From the NCBI GenBank assembly GCA_950106755.1, contig OX467090.1, positions 7,192,001 to 7,256,000 of the forward strand: a stretch of 64,000 nucleotides of DNA, given 5' to 3'. The position numbers were made by a program, and so were the translations under genes. A model generated the notes under the pieces. It was not told where the DNA came from and did not search any database. It was given only the letters and a program-made list of their open reading frames with translations. This document shows positions 12,050 through 24,500 of this stretch, in pieces; positions within the stretch are counted from its first letter, which is position 1; every line of letters starts with the position of its first letter. This stretch comes from Climacium dendroides. Taxonomy: Eukaryota; Streptophyta; Bryopsida; Hypnales; Climaciaceae.

Positions 12050-13288
12050 TCAGCATTTCGTCTGGCTAGAAGCGTGTTTAGGATGTGGGCCATCCATTGC
12101 CAAGCACATTGTGCTGCAATGCATTCCTAGAACCGATGAAGCACCGTTTCCTCCGCCCCTCGCAAGTAGACTAGACACGAGGTGTCAATTGAATCATCGA
12201 TTCTCTCTCTCCATTTATTAACTGCTACAGCATTGTGCTACACGAGCCAAAGGAGACTTGCTTCTTTTTGAATTCTTTCTGAAGCCCATATTGGTTTCTA
12301 TTTGAGTGTGAAGTTATCAGGGAGCAATCCTAACCACTTCCTGGTTACATGATTTGGAATAATGTGCTCTTTTCGAAGCAGTTGGTGCCCTTATTTTGTT
12401 GAGTATTCGAGGAAAGGGATGTTGATGCCCTCTGAGTTCCATTCGAACTTTAGAAGGTCCCACTCGATCTGATCTACTCGTCCATAGAAAATCCAAATCC
12501 TTGTTTTCTTTTGGCCACGGTTGGAGGGGAGGACTCTTACCCTGTAGAGGGATCTGGTCTCACCTCGAATGTCTGCATGAGGTTCTTCGTCTAGTCTTCA
12601 AATTTGGAGGATGTTGGAGATGGGGAGTACTTCGAAGGACGTCCAACAGTTTTGCAGGGGCTACCTTATAATCTCAGGGCCAATGTACAGAGATTGGCTA
12701 AGTGGGACTTGGACAACCTTCTAGGGCCATTCTCCACCTACAACGTGGGGACAAAAGTTTGTGATGAGGAACCTCCATTTGGATTTTAACAAATTAACTG
12801 TAGCTTATCAGGTTTGTGTTTCTGTTGGCCTAAATTTGAATTTGACCCTTGCCCTGTCAACAAAGATGAAACTTCCATTTTCTAGGGCATCTCTGATTTG
12901 TTTTAAGTTGTTGTAATGGAGCTGCGATGCTCTTACTTTTGCAAATCCGGGTCCAATTGTTTGGGCGAAGGGGGACCACCAAAAGGATTCTGCTCCCACC
13001 TCTTTCAGTTTTTTTTGTCTCTATAGTGATAATCTCTTTTTTGAGCTTTTGCCACAAGGAGCCCACCTGATTCCATATGGTGGAGCCTTTGTGGGCTTGG
13101 AACTTTGGAACAGTGAAGAATTCAAGGCTGGGCGTCCATCCTCCTGCAAAATAAGGTTGAAAGTGACTTAACCTGTGGTGGAGAAGATGATGGAGGTTTG
13201 ACGAGCTTGGCTCACAAGCTTTGGTGATCCACTTGACTATAAGTGCTATAAGAGCATCCTGTGGGTTGATCGTGTTGATCCCACCCAT
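12050..13288 (-). pseudogene. LINE ORF2 C-terminal part with zf-RVT domain, broken
   Basis: The minus frame 13288-12857 continues the region after the reverse transcriptase (WNQVGSLWQKLKKEI). Further down, near 12190-12060, a frame reads CLVYLRGAEETVLHRF, then a stop, then ECIAAQCAWQWMA. This is the zf-RVT pattern (two Cys, then HRF-ECP-A---W) found at the C-terminus of plant LINE ORF2. Several frames are needed, so the reading frame is disrupted. Confidence 0.75.
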
Positions 13289-13641
13289 TTCCTACGGTTG
13301 ATAGCATTGAAGCCATGCTACTTTTGTATGCACTTTTTGTTGAGATTCTGACTAGAGGTAATTCATCGTTGTTGAAATAACTTTTTTAATCCCAGAGAAC
13401 GTACCTCCCCAGATTGAAGTGAAGAAGAGGGTTGAAGAAAGCAGCACGTTGTTTACAATAACTCTCTTTTCGGTGGAGTTCACTTTGGTTGTACATCAAC
13501 ATTGGAGTTTTTTATGGACCTTTTTATTAAGAACTCATCCACTGAACTAGAGCTTATGTTCATTTCAAAAGGAGTGCCAAGTAACTTACTCTACTCATCT
13601 TCTTCAATCTACATAATTGGAAGGAGTTCCGTCCAAGGGGG

Positions 13642-14798
13642 TCAGGCTTCAATTGCGTGCCAATAACCTTTTGATTTTATCCAATAAAGAATTAGACATG
13701 TGACTAAGTAGAAACGCTCGAGGATCACCACCGCTTGACACATTAGTGCTTCCTCTCCTCTTAGTGTTAAGGAGGTGTCATCTGCAAATTGAACAATAGT
13801 TTGTTGTTTGGCGCCTCTTGGGAGAGAAATACCTTTCATGTTGCCCATCTGCATTCTCCTTTTGATAGCTGAGTTGAGTACTTTAGCTACTACTAAAAAG
13901 AGGTATGGCACAAGGGGGCAACCCTGCCTTACACCTCTTTTGATCTGGAGTAGCGATAAATGGAAGTTGTTGATCTTGACCATTGCTTCTACATCGATAA
14001 ATAACATCTGTGCTAATAAGACAAAACCTTCTGGAATACCAAATGTGAGCATAGTATTCCAATCTACCGTGTCGAAAGCTTTGGTGAAGTTCAGCTTGAG
14101 AAATATCAGTAGCTGTTTCGTATAATCAGCCTAGGCTATAGTTTCGTGGGTGAGCATGATGTTGTTAAGTATAAATCTAAGAGGAAGGAAAGCTTATTGG
14201 TCGTGATCAATTGTCTCCATGAGCATTGGCTAGAGCCGCCTCTGTAACACTTTTGCAAATATCTTATATGAGACGTTCAATAAGGTGATAGGCTTCCAAT
14301 TGGAAGCTTTTTCTTGTCCCCACTTTTGTGGATGAGCATGATGAGGTCGTACGTTAGCCCTGGTGGTAGCTTCCCCTCTCTGCTTGCTTTCTGTGCCATA
14401 ACTAGATAGTCAGTTTTAATGAGTTTCCAGTGCTTTTGGTAGAATTCGGTGGTGATCCCGTTAGAGCCCGGGGACTTCCCTTGGCTTAGTCTTTGGAGTA
14501 TTGTGTCGATCTCCTCCATGGAGGTTGGCCCATGTAGTGATTGCTTCATCGAGTCTGAGAGCATGTTCCCAATGGCATTGAGAGTGAGGTTAGTTGCCTT
14601 GGTTTGCTTCAAGCTCCTAAATGGCTTGGCGTATAGATTGGCGTAGTACTTCAAGCAAATGTCCTCCAAGCTCTTTTGGTCCAATTTAAAGGATCCTTGG
14701 TCATCCTCCAACTTGGCGATTCTGGATGCGTTGGAGTGGGTTTTGGATACTTGGAAGAATTCTTGAGAGCAAGAGTCTCCTATTCTCAACCATTTCAC
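13642..14798 (-). pseudogene. LINE reverse transcriptase, frameshifted
   Basis: The minus frame 14798-14277 carries the fingers motif SPGSNGITTEFYQKHW and a segment equivalent to LPPGLTYDLIMLIHKSGD. The stretch 14276-14053 is frameshifted but still shows KAFDTVDW in one frame. The frame 14052-13642 has GVRQGCPLVPYLF and FADDTSLTL, the palm motifs with the catalytic Asp pair. Together these are the ordered reverse-transcriptase motifs of L1-clade elements. At least one frameshift and internal stops lie between 14277 and 14053. Confidence 0.9.
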
Positions 14799-14999
14799 TT
14801 TACTTTTGATCCTTTGGCCTTCTACCTTGTGCCTTTCAAAAGCCGCTAGTCCTTCAGTGAAGGAGACAACCTTTTTTGGGGTTACCGTGTTGTGGGGTCA
14901 CCGTGGAGCTCCTCATGTGTCACGGATAAGTCTCTTTGCATTCTTTCTTCTGTGATTCTTCTTTCCTTAGCTTTGTGTATGTAAAACTGCATGTAGCTC

Positions 15000-15860
15000 T
15001 TCGTGGCTTGCCTCAATTTACCGGTGAAGCTCAAGTTGGGGTTCTTTCGTTAGACATGCTCCACTGATGCTATAGCTATTGGGTCGCTAAGATGGAAATT
15101 ACTCATTTTGAATGCTGACTTTCTAACCTCAGATGGGCAAAGCTGGATCGTGTGGATTATTAGGAGGTGGTCGGAGTGTGAGGAATCACCTCAAATGTTG
15201 TAGTCGGTCACTAGATGGGGACCTGCCTCTATTTGGTTAAAGGAGTATCATCTATCAAGTCGTTCTAGAGATCTCATTCCATCACGTCTTTTACTGTCCT
15301 AAGAAAATTTGATTCTTCTGTTGATGGGAAAGTGGTTTCAGATGTCAAGGGCATCTTTTAACAATGAGAAGACTCACCTTTCACCAATAGAGATGGTGCA
15401 TCCGTTGAGGTTTGTTTTGTCTTTTTGGTCCTCTACGAAGTTCCAATCCCTACACATGATCCATTTGCAGTCTCTTGGAAGCGTGGTACTGAGGGTCTCC
15501 CATACGTTGAGTATGGATAATTTCCCTCCTAGTAAGCCGTAAAAGGAAATCCACTAGGCTCTCCCGCATTGGGTATGTCCTTCACTGGTAATCAGGTAGG
15601 CAATGTGGGACAAGACCCATAGGCAGAGCCCTCTTGTGTTGGCGCCTTGATCTCTTGGAGCGTGTCCAAAACCTACCGCGGCCTCTTCTCCATGAAATGA
15701 AGTTTGAGCCCAGATAAAGCGTCCTAGCTCAGCTAGTTTGGTCCCCTTTAATTGATGTTTTTGGAAGCAAAGAATGTCAATATCTCTGAAGAATGGTTGG
15801 ATGTAGTTTCTAACTACCTGGACCTTTGAGACCCTACATGTTTTGGAATGTTAGGGATAT
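15000..15860 (-). pseudogene. LINE ORF2 apurinic endonuclease-like domain, broken
   Basis: Minus-strand frames show a damaged N-terminal motif near 15835 (TFQNM-stop-GL, where WNVRGL is usual), LCFQKHQLKG near 15785, CRDWNFVEDQKDK near 15440 (the GDWN-like motif) and a SDHLLIIHTIQL segment near 15160, which carries the conserved catalytic Asp-His. These are the ordered motifs of the exonuclease-endonuclease-phosphatase domain that nicks target DNA. In-frame stops separate them. Confidence 0.8.
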
Positions 15861-15862
15861 CT

Positions 15863-17930
15863 TTATAAGAGGGGGATTGTGGAAGGAATTTTTGGGAACA
15901 GCTCACTATTTCGCACATCGTTTCTTCTTGTGTTCCTTCGTAGAGTCTCCATGTGTTGGTGGAGAACCATAGAGTGATGTCTTTTCAAGAGATCTGAAGC
16001 ATTATTTCTCCTTGTCCTTTGATCTGGCGTCAAAACATGGGTGTGGGGTGTGAATCTGGGTTTTCCATGATGGGTTTGAAACCACTCCAGGAAGGCATCA
16101 TGAAGTTTGATGTGCGGAATGCACAGGATGGTTTGTGACTGTGGGCTTGTAATGAGGATCAGTCGGAGAAGCGGCGAGTAGATTTGAGAGGCCTCCCCTC
16201 GGCTAGCAACTGTATTTGCTAGGATTAATGTATCTGCTGGAGCGTTGAGGTTAATCGGGTGCGAGGTTGTCGAAGCAATAGGTGGAGCCATTCGAAGCAG
16301 CTCAACTACATTGTCGGCAGGGGGTGATGGGCTGAGGTTGGTTGTCTCGACCGCTTCTACACAGGGCTTGCTATGGATGGCGTTAGTTTAGCCCTTCTTC
16401 ATTTCTACATGCAGTCCTAATGGGTGTTGGTCTCTTGCGCCACAAGTGTTGGAGTCTGATGAGGGAGGGATCTCTGCTGCTGATCCATCCCTATGTTGCA
16501 CCAACTGCAGGAGGCTTGGGCCCTCATAATACCTTGCAGTGTGGAGAGGTCCACCATCTATTAGAATGTAGCCAGTTGGGCTTTCTTTTTCGATTAGCAA
16601 GGGTCTAGCCTTAGACAGTTTGGAGGGGTTGTGCACCCCATTGCTTCGCCTTGGGCTTTATCCAGCCAATGTTGTGCTTGATCAGTAGCGCGTTGAGTGG
16701 ATTGTTGATCGAATCAACTTTGTGGGTGGCATTGTGAGTTGGGGCTGCCAAAGGAGGATTTCTTCTTCTATGAGATGGTCTTCCATCCTTCGTTACTTTT
16801 GGACAATGTAGAATTGGGATTCCTCAAGTGGCAAAAAGATTCTGTGTAGCTTCCTGTTCTGCTTGGAGAATTCTCGCTTAGGAGGAGGATAGTTGGGTTT
16901 TGTCCTTTTAGTGAGTGAGGAGGGGGGATAGAGATTCTTTGATTGTCGCCTTAGTCCCGACCCAATTCTGACCTCACCTCTCACTACTTGGCTTCCTCTA
17001 AGACGCTCTTCCTCTTTGGCTTTCTCTCCAACTTTGGATCACTCAATAGTGGGAGAAACTCTCTTTCCACCTTTGCAGTCTTTTATCAAGTGGTTCATAG
17101 CATAGCAGAGTTTGCATCTGATCGACAAGTTGCAATAGTCCACTGCAATTACTAATTTCTCCTTTGTATTTGTATTGGTTACTACAAGTTGTGTTCTCCA
17201 TCCTTTTTCACTTTGAATTACCACGCAAAAGTTTTGGTTTGTAGAATGGGCGTTTCTCTTGTCACTTCCTAGTACGTCACCTAGTCCTACTACGATGTCT
17301 TTGGCTGCTTCTAGAAATTCATCTGGGATACCTCGTAGCGTGATCCATGTAGGGACTTTCAACTAGGTCGGGTTATTTGCATTGAAACCTGTTGTCTAGA
17401 ATTAAAGGATGCATGTCCTCCACTTGGAGTAGTAGGAGATATGCATCAATAATTTTTGGGTTGCTTCTCGGTTCTTGGTCATGAGCTGGAAAAATCCATG
17501 GCCCAAGTTCTTTCCTAACCTTATCCATTCTCCCAGTTGTGTTCGGATGGTTAAGCTCTATTGTGTGAGTGCTACTTCAGCTTGTCTCCCTCCTACAAAG
17601 TATACTACTACTATGTATTTTTGGAGTCTCTCTATTTGTTTTTGGACTATTTCTTGGTTGACTTCTACTTCTAATATTATGTTGCAAATTAGAAAGCCGA
17701 CAGAGCTGCGCGTGTACCTGTTTGGCAAGTTTTCCCCTGGCGTGGCTTTGGTCAGGTGGATGTTGGCGCGCGTGCTTCCCCATGTTGGTGAGGGCCTCTA
17801 CCAACTTTGGTTCAATCACTTCATCTACACATGTTCCTTGTTGTTCTACACTCCCGTCCCCAGCTTACCATGCCACTAGGGCATATTCCATCCTTTCTCG
17901 TAAAGAATCAACATACGACGGTCTCTCCAT
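15863..17930 (-). pseudogene. LINE ORF1, DUF4283-like with CCHC zinc knuckle
   Basis: The start is likely the ATG complement at 17928-17930 (MERPSYVDSLRERMEY). A DUF4283-like block follows (LGHGFFQLMTKN, then VPTWITLRGIPDEF) and then an intact CCHC zinc knuckle, CKLCYAMNHLIKDC, near 17110-17070 (C-x2-C-x4-H-x4-C). The C-terminal part (to the stop at 15863) is Pro/Ser/Thr-rich and basic. ORF1 products bind element RNA. Stops near 17870, 17400-17360 and 17040 break the frame. Confidence 0.75.
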
Positions 17931-17950
17931 CGCTTTGATCAGACTAGTCA

Positions 17951-19217
17951 CTCACTAGCATAAACCCTAATATTGACCTAACTTATGATTGTTTCTCCAC
18001 TCAGTTTTGATTCCACCTGCTCTCGGGAATCTAGGAAGAAAAAGCTAACTTGGAAGTTAGGAGCTTATAGTACTGAATTAGGCTTGGTGGATTAACTTTG
18101 TCGCTGTGGATCGCTTGATCACTTCAAGTTGGATTCCCTCAAACGGGAACGTTCTTTGAGCTGCACAACAACTTCCAATTGTAGGTGAAAACTCATGTTT
18201 GGAAATTAGTCCCAGCCTATTTAGGATCTTGAATCCTTGAGCTTAGAAGCCCAGGCACTAATGTTATAAGAACCTTCCATGGTTATAGAGTACCTATATT
18301 ATAAGTATATATGTTATAAGTACTTTCAATGGTTGCAGGACTTACAATCAAGCTTGTAGGCTTACATTTTTAAGCTCACATGCTAATGCCATAGTTTAGA
18401 TAGATGAAACATTTGGAGAGTGTATAAAGCCCCTCAAATCACCTTCTAAAACTAAATATAGATGGATTTTGGTACTTAATTGCAACTTGTAATGGAATCT
18501 TATTTTACATTGAAAATAAATTATTGTGCATTCTATATGTGCACATACACTATATATATAATGCAATTGGATCCCTTGAATTTCAAGGTAGGATGAATGT
18601 ATGTTTCAAAGGGTAAATATAGAGGCATGGATATACTCTGAAGCTTGGTTTACACCAAATTGAGAAGTGATGGGGCCCAATTTTGAAGGTTTTGACAAGC
18701 TGAAATTATAAAAGTCTTTGGAAAATGAATTTACATATTCTATGAAATGAGAGGTTGCAAGGTTCCAAGAGGGCCTAATGATGTTGTGAGCACATTTTTT
18801 TTCCTTCCTAGCAACAAAAGTCCTCAAATTTTGAAACTTGGAGCTGTTGTTAAACCCACCTCTTTTACTCTTAAAAAATCACAAGGTCACTAAATGGTTT
18901 TTGCACCACAATCCTCTAGGAATTAATGTAGGTCAAACTAAAATTCTAAAGGTTCTTGTTGAAAAATGTTATTTTTAAATATTTTTAATCATTAATAAAT
19001 TTCTTTGCCATTTCATCTTGCTTTCAGTGAGTTTACACCAATCTATAGGATATGACTTCTAGTGACAAAAAAAAAGGCTTAGAGAAGAAAAACTTCCCAA
19101 TTTTTTGGCCTCCCTTTTCTAAGGTTTAACATATTTTGGCAACAAACCAGTCCTAACCCTTTGATTTGCTATGGTAATATTTTCACAAACCATTGACCAT
19201 TCACACTTTAAATTAGG
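17951..19217. other. Spacer between the LINE and the gene island
   Basis: The first 290 bases are GC-richer and may be LINE 5' UTR. The rest is AT-rich with no recognisable gene. The open frame at 18606-18827 (-) shows no family motif. Confidence 0.4.
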
Positions 19218-19470
19218 TTGTTTGTTTGTTTTACAGTGAAATCTCTTGAATTGTATATTTCCTACTCCATTCTTCATACCGTTGAAAAGCTCTTTGCAAG
19301 GAGGGGTGCACAAGCTTTGTTTCATGACGTTCCACCTCAAGATGTTAAAAGTTAAGAATCTTTGGGTCATTTATGAATTTAAAAAAGAATAGAAAATCAC
19401 TTTTACTTTCATTTTTTTTTACACCCTTTTACTTTCAGTTTGACTGTAGTGACGGCACAGTGCACACTAC
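19218..19470 (-). mobile_element. SINE-like dispersed repeat, copy A
   Basis: Reading the minus strand, it runs from AGTGTGCAC(T) at 19470, through a segment with GTGCACCCCTCC, to an A/C-rich tail (the complement of TGTTTGTTTGTTTTA at 19218). It shares ordered blocks with copies at 37483-37717, 37899-38129 and 62697-62938. This is the most diverged of the four. Confidence 0.5.
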
Positions 19471-19539
19471 TGTACTGTAGTGCTCTTTTAATTAGCCCCA
19501 TGTAAGTCAAAGCCACCAACACGCAGCCTCAAACGTCAA

Positions 19540-20282
19540 AAAATGACCACATAAAAGTAAAAAACAACAACAGTAAGCCTCCAACACGGTTGAGCCAGCG
19601 GTCAGTGACACCACCCTTTGACCCACGTGCTGACATGTCACACCCCTATTCAGTATTCCCCCAAAGAATTCCGACGTGGCGCCCCACCACTGCACCGAAA
19701 CGTGCCACACTGCCCCACAACCATTTAATTAATGCCCCACCTCCACGACACTTGCGTGGAAGCTTCCACTCCTGGAATAAATTCCCAAATTATAAAATAA
19801 TTAAAAAAGAGAATATCAGAAAGAAAGGGGCCAATTGAGCTCTGTACTGAGACCTGAGATTCGTGACCCCCTTTCGGTAAAGCACCCGGAAGCAGGGGCA
19901 GCCCTGGCAGCTTCACAGCAGCGATTGGGCATGCAATGCGACGGAGATCGGCTGCTTTCCAAGCGGTAAGCGATTCAGGCGAGAGGAGACATTATTGTGT
20001 GCACGGAGGACGGGCAGATCTTGTTGCAGCGGTGCGGAGCTTTCTGCAGATCCTGTGCTTGCTCCGTTTGGTGCGGAATTGCGCTTGCTGGACGAGTTTT
20101 TCACGCATTTCGGTGTTATTTTTTACTTTCCGGTCTCCGGTCGAATTCTGCGGTGCAGAATTCGATACTCTCTTGTACAAATTCTCCGGCGAATTCGCAT
20201 TCGCAGAGATTTAGTTGTTGGATTTCGGTAGAAGGGGGGGGGGGGGGGGGGGAGCGGGGAGGGAGGGAAGTTGTTCGGGTGC
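19540..20282 (+). promoter_or_regulatory. GC-richer promoter and 5'-leader-like region
   Basis: Base composition changes sharply here. It has CACGTG (19625) and GACGTGG (19673) words, a possible TATA (TTATAAAATAATT at 19789) and a pyrimidine/purine-rich leader. A strong donor-like site (AAGCG/GTAAGC) lies at 19966. A matching acceptor (TATATGCAG) ends at 21445, 130 bases before the GBA2 ATG. This could be the promoter and first non-coding exon of the GBA2-like gene, or the promoter of the dead ABCI copy. Transcription is inferred only from sequence. Confidence 0.4.
20234..20252 (+). repeat. G19 homopolymer with G-quadruplex-like flank
   Basis: Nineteen G in a row, followed at once by A-G-C-GGGG-A-GGG-A-GGG. 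The combination gives at least four G-runs within about 35 bases on the plus strand. The length of the run may be affected by sequencing error. Confidence 0.85.
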
Positions 20283-21400
20283 TAGTTGTTCTGTCGTGGT
20301 AGGGGAGTGTGAGGGACAGATGGTTTGGAGGAGGAAAGAATGACCAGGCTCTTGTGGTAGTGCAGACCAAGAAGGGGAAATTCACGTATAGTGGAATTGA
20401 TGGAGCTGAAGCGCCTGGTGTGAAGAATTTGATCGAGGACTTCTCGCATACCTTGCGCGCGGGTGATCGCTATATACTCGTTGGCGCTAATTGAGCTGGT
20501 AAGGATCATCTTGATTTTGAGTTTGAGTTTTAATGTTTTGGAAAATCTTTTTGAAAGGAGTCGATTGCTGGTTAGGTACTTTATGCGTTCTGGTTTGAAA
20601 TTGCACTCGGGAGTGAGATTTTGGACCAGGTCCGCAGATTTAGGGTTTAGGACTCGAATTCATATGTTAGACACCGGTCTAATGTGATTTGAAATATCAA
20701 ATTTCACACACGACGTCAACAAGGCCTAACCTGGTTTATAAGATAACCTTGATCTCTTTTTATCCATCATCAAGACCTTGGTTCACTTTGAGAGACCTTA
20801 AATGTCAATTTGGCGGATCAAACTATCAGGCGTCACTTATGGATTATGTGAAGGTATCAGGAGTTTATTCTCTTTTATAACGAACTTAGTAACGATGAGG
20901 GTGGACAATGTTGGCAAGAATCGACACCGTTAGATCCATATAAGATTAACTAGAATCTCTGCAACCTAGTTTATTTAATATAAACCCTAAGCCTCGATCC
21001 AGATGCAATTCAACAGGAAGCCCCACATGGATAGAGTAAGATGAAGGGTAATGTCAATTAGCATGGAATCAACTCTTGCGGTCTTATGCAGACTGTTTTG
21101 TGTTGCTTCAGGCAAAACCACGCTGCTGAAGATCCTGGGCGGTAAACATATGGTGGATCCTAGCATGTTGCCAGTGTTAGGTCGCTTTCCTTAACACCGC
21201 TCTGACCTCCAGTGGGTCGTTAGCGCACCTTGGTGGAGAGGTGACTCTCTTCCTCTGTATCGATGATTCCTGAAACATGTACTTTGAGTGTGATGAGAAT
21301 GTGTGTCGTATTTGGTTCAGTCTTAATCGAGAAGGTGAACTCTGACTCTTGGTTGTTGTTTTCAAGATGTAAAGAAGCTATTATTTAAGAAAGTTGTTAC
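20283..21400 (+). pseudogene. Truncated ABCI copy (exons 1-2, introns retained)
   Basis: This is a broken DNA-level copy of the 5' part of the ABCI gene at 32499-35311. Exon 1 (20309-20498) keeps QALVVVQ, a GIDGAEAPG block and IEDFSHTLRAGDR, but Walker A is cut by a TGA at 20492-20494, where the intact gene has GGA (Gly56). Intron 1 is retained and alignable. Exon 2 (from about 21114) still reads [17 protein letters not shown], then loses a few bases and shifts frame after VLGR. Similarity continues into intron 2 and fades near 21400, so exons 3-7 are absent. Retained introns rule out retrocopying, so this is a partial segmental duplication. The start context also differs: the equivalent of the intact ATG is out of frame. 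Confidence 0.92.
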
Positions 21401-21575
21401 TTCTATGTTTAGAAAATTGATTATAAATCGCTGTCGTATATGCAGGTGGTTGTGCAACTTCAATGATTCAGTATCTTCTAATATTCGAAAGTTATTTACT
21501 CGAGAGTTTTCTCAACCTCATATGTTTCTAAAGATTTAACAAAGGAAGTGGATCATCTACGCTACCTTCGCAACA

Positions 21576-24500
21576 ATGTCGTCTCCTAGAGGAATTTCTT
21601 CTCCAAGGGCAATTCGTGGTAATACTTTCCATGGGCGGCGGCCATCATGGCCTCTTGCGGAGTATGTGCACAAGCCAACTTTAGCAATGGTATGAAAATA
21701 CTTCTAACATCAGTTCTAATATATATTCAACGAAGGAAGGACCAACCGGACTAGATTCTACCAGAACCTTTTGGCCATTTAGTTTTCTCTTGCTATTTCA
21801 AGGGCATAAATCATTCTTAATTGCAGCTTGAACCCAAAATATTTTGGCCATCTATTTATTTTTCCTATTGTTACAACTTTGACATGGCGTTTTTATTTTC
21901 AAATCCAGAAGCCTAACATCAACGCAGAATATTATTTATATTGATTGTATCTGAGGTTCTTATGACGAATGGTGCCTGCTCAGTTGGATCATGATCCTGG
22001 AGCTCCTTCCCAACAAGCTTGGCGACGCAAGCTTAATTCTCATGCCGATTTCTTGACCGAATTCCGAGTCACATTTATGGAAGCCGTGAGAATGGTAAGA
22101 ATTTTTCTTCATTTAAAGCAATGGGTCACGGAAGAGAACGGAATGGAATATTTTTCAGAAGTGAGTTGTTTCTTTAGTACTGAAAATCTTGGGAGTTGCA
22201 TTCTTCTTAAGAGTACATGTTAATTGGATGCCATTGGAGTATGCTCTATGTTGTGGTATAGATGTTGGTCATTTTTCAAGGGGATGGATTACTAATACAA
22301 TTCTAAATTTAACAAGCTTGGTTGACTGGAGTACTCCTTGGATTGTTCAAAGACCACATTTGGTCACACAATGTGGTTAAGCCTTCTGTTGTGCTTGTCT
22401 GCAGATATCTTTAGGATTGCGAATGTGGTTTTATGTGAAGTCAGAACGATCACAAGGCCGGGTAAGTTAAGTTGGATGTAACTAGCATCTGAGAGTGCAA
22501 TGGCAGCGTACGGTTCTCTTTAGTGGTGGTTTTGCTAGCTTATCAGTGCGGCGTCTATTATATTTGACAACCTTCCTGAAATTCTTGCTTCATATTTGAA
22601 TTGGGAGTTATCGCCTTTTCACTTGTTCGGTCCTCTATATATGTGGAGCGATGCGGAGGGGCTGCGTGCAATTCGCAGAGTTAATCTAAGTGGTACATGT
22701 GCTTGGTTCCTACTTTCTCATTGACACGTTTCGATTTTGTATTGCGAGTGTAGGCTCCTCCAATTGATCCTTTCTATCGCGAAACAAGACCTTCTGCTTG
22801 TCATGGTGTGCCGTGCGGTGGAATGGGGTCAGTGCACTTCGTTTGCCTGATAGAAATGATGTATCTCTGATGTACTTTTGATAGTGCGTGGAGCAGTTTT
22901 CTTGTTTCTCAATCTCGTGTTGGGAGCTATATATTCAGTGCAGTAGATCTGTGCCTATGCAGGTGTTATATCGTTGGCCTGATTTTTCCATTTTAGGAGA
23001 TTTATATTTTAGACGTCTTTGTTGATTGATGACGCAGGGGTGGAAGTATTGGCCGTGGCTTCAGGGGCGATTTTAGAAGATGGCAGTTGATCCCTGGTGT
23101 CTGTGAAGAAGCCCCTGTGTTAGCTGACCAATTTTCGGTAATTTTGGGTTAATCTGGTTTTACTAATCCTGACGGCCTTCAACGAGAGTATCGTGTTCTT
23201 ATTCCTTTACGTTCTGGATTTTCTGATTGCCTGATTCGTTCCTATATCAACTCCTATGAACTTGTCTGTGCTGGCGATGCAGGTTTTTGTTACTCGTGAT
23301 AAGGGCAATGGAGTAATGAAGAAGGATGCCTCTGTGTTGTACCCTGGGCGTCCTCAAGAACTTCTAGAGTAAGATTTATTAATATAGAGGTGCTTTGATA
23401 TTTAACTTCTAATTTTCATTAGTTATACATGTGTTCTGTAGAGGATAGTCAGATGATGATGGTTTGAGATGTATCCGCTCAAATGTTACGACCTTACGGT
23501 GCTTTAATTGACGAATTGGCAATTTTTGACTGGAAAGCATTGATAAGTTCCGATGATAGTATCTCTTAAGCGAGTACACTCCGAGCGTACATTTCGAAAG
23601 TCATAAATTTAGCAATTTCTCTCTATGGATTAGCCCAGAAGATTTGGGCTGGTATTTGTCAATTTTTTATTCGTTTGGTCAAAGAATTGAAGCAAAGAGG
23701 ATAATGTTGTTTTGACAGGACCAACAATGAGTCGAGTGTATCGTCTTGGGATTGGAATTTAGATGGAAAGAATTCAACTTATCATGCTCTATTTCCTCGT
23801 GCATGGACAATCTATGAAGGTGCGATATTTTTGTTGCATTTGGATATGAAAAATTAAAATCTGTTTTCGCCGGTCGTCTCCTTCATTTGAATGACCTTAT
23901 ACATTATTCAAAGTATAAAACTCGTCAGGACTTCTCATTCTCATAGCTCTCTGTTTAGCGGATCTGAATATTGATGACCAAAATTCACGAGTGTTTAGTT
24001 TGACGAGGCTCATTAATAAGCTCATCTGAAATGAATTGATTTCGACAGGTGAACCAGATCCAGACCTCAGAATCTCATGTCGACAAGTTTCCCCATTTAT
24101 TCCTCACAATTACACAGAGAGTAGCTTTCCTGCTTGCGTGTTTTCGTATGTGGTGAGAATTGGTGACAGCCCCTTCTTACTTTATCGTCTTAGAGCTGCT
24201 ACTGTTTTTTATCCCTGATAGGATGCTTTAAGTTTCTCTAACCTGCCTTGTTGATATGCTCGTGGTCCCATGAGGTTGATATTCCGTCGGTTGGTGTCTT
24301 TCTCATACTTGGATTGGATCTTGTCATTCAGGTCATGAATACTGGAAAAGAGGCTGCTGACGTGACCCTCCTTTTCACTTGGGCCGTGAGTTCATCTTTT
24401 CTCTGAATCCTCTTGCTAGAGTGGCTGATCTGTTCACGGCCTAAATTATTGCCGTGACAATGATCTGGAATGTTATGCTCTGTGGTTTTATACGGAAAGC

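Larger units (their letters stand above)
11267..17950 (-). mobile_element. Degenerate L1-type LINE retrotransposon, nearly full length
   Basis: On the minus strand the order is ORF1 (from about 17930), endonuclease (about 15850-15000), reverse transcriptase (14798-13640), zf-RVT tail (about 13290-12050), 3' UTR and an A8 tail (complement of T8 at 11267-11274). This is the plant L1-clade layout. Frameshifts and stops break every domain, so the copy is inactive. A MITE at 11316-11485 interrupts the 3' UTR; without it, minus-strand sequence reads continuously from GGCTGGGCATTG into the A-tail. The 5' edge is uncertain: the GC-richer stretch to about 18240 may be its 5' UTR. No target-site duplication was recognised. 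Confidence 0.85.

Noticed and set aside
15309..15542. Plus-strand open frame
   Set aside because: It is antisense to the LINE endonuclease domain, whose motifs read clearly on the minus strand.
19936..20302. Overlapping open frames in several phases upstream of the ABCI pseudogene
   Set aside because: They arise from GC-richer leader-like sequence and none resembles a known protein.
20309..20494. Short intact ABCI-like N-terminal protein
   Set aside because: The frame ends inside Walker A and exon 2 is frameshifted, so a pseudogene is the better explanation.
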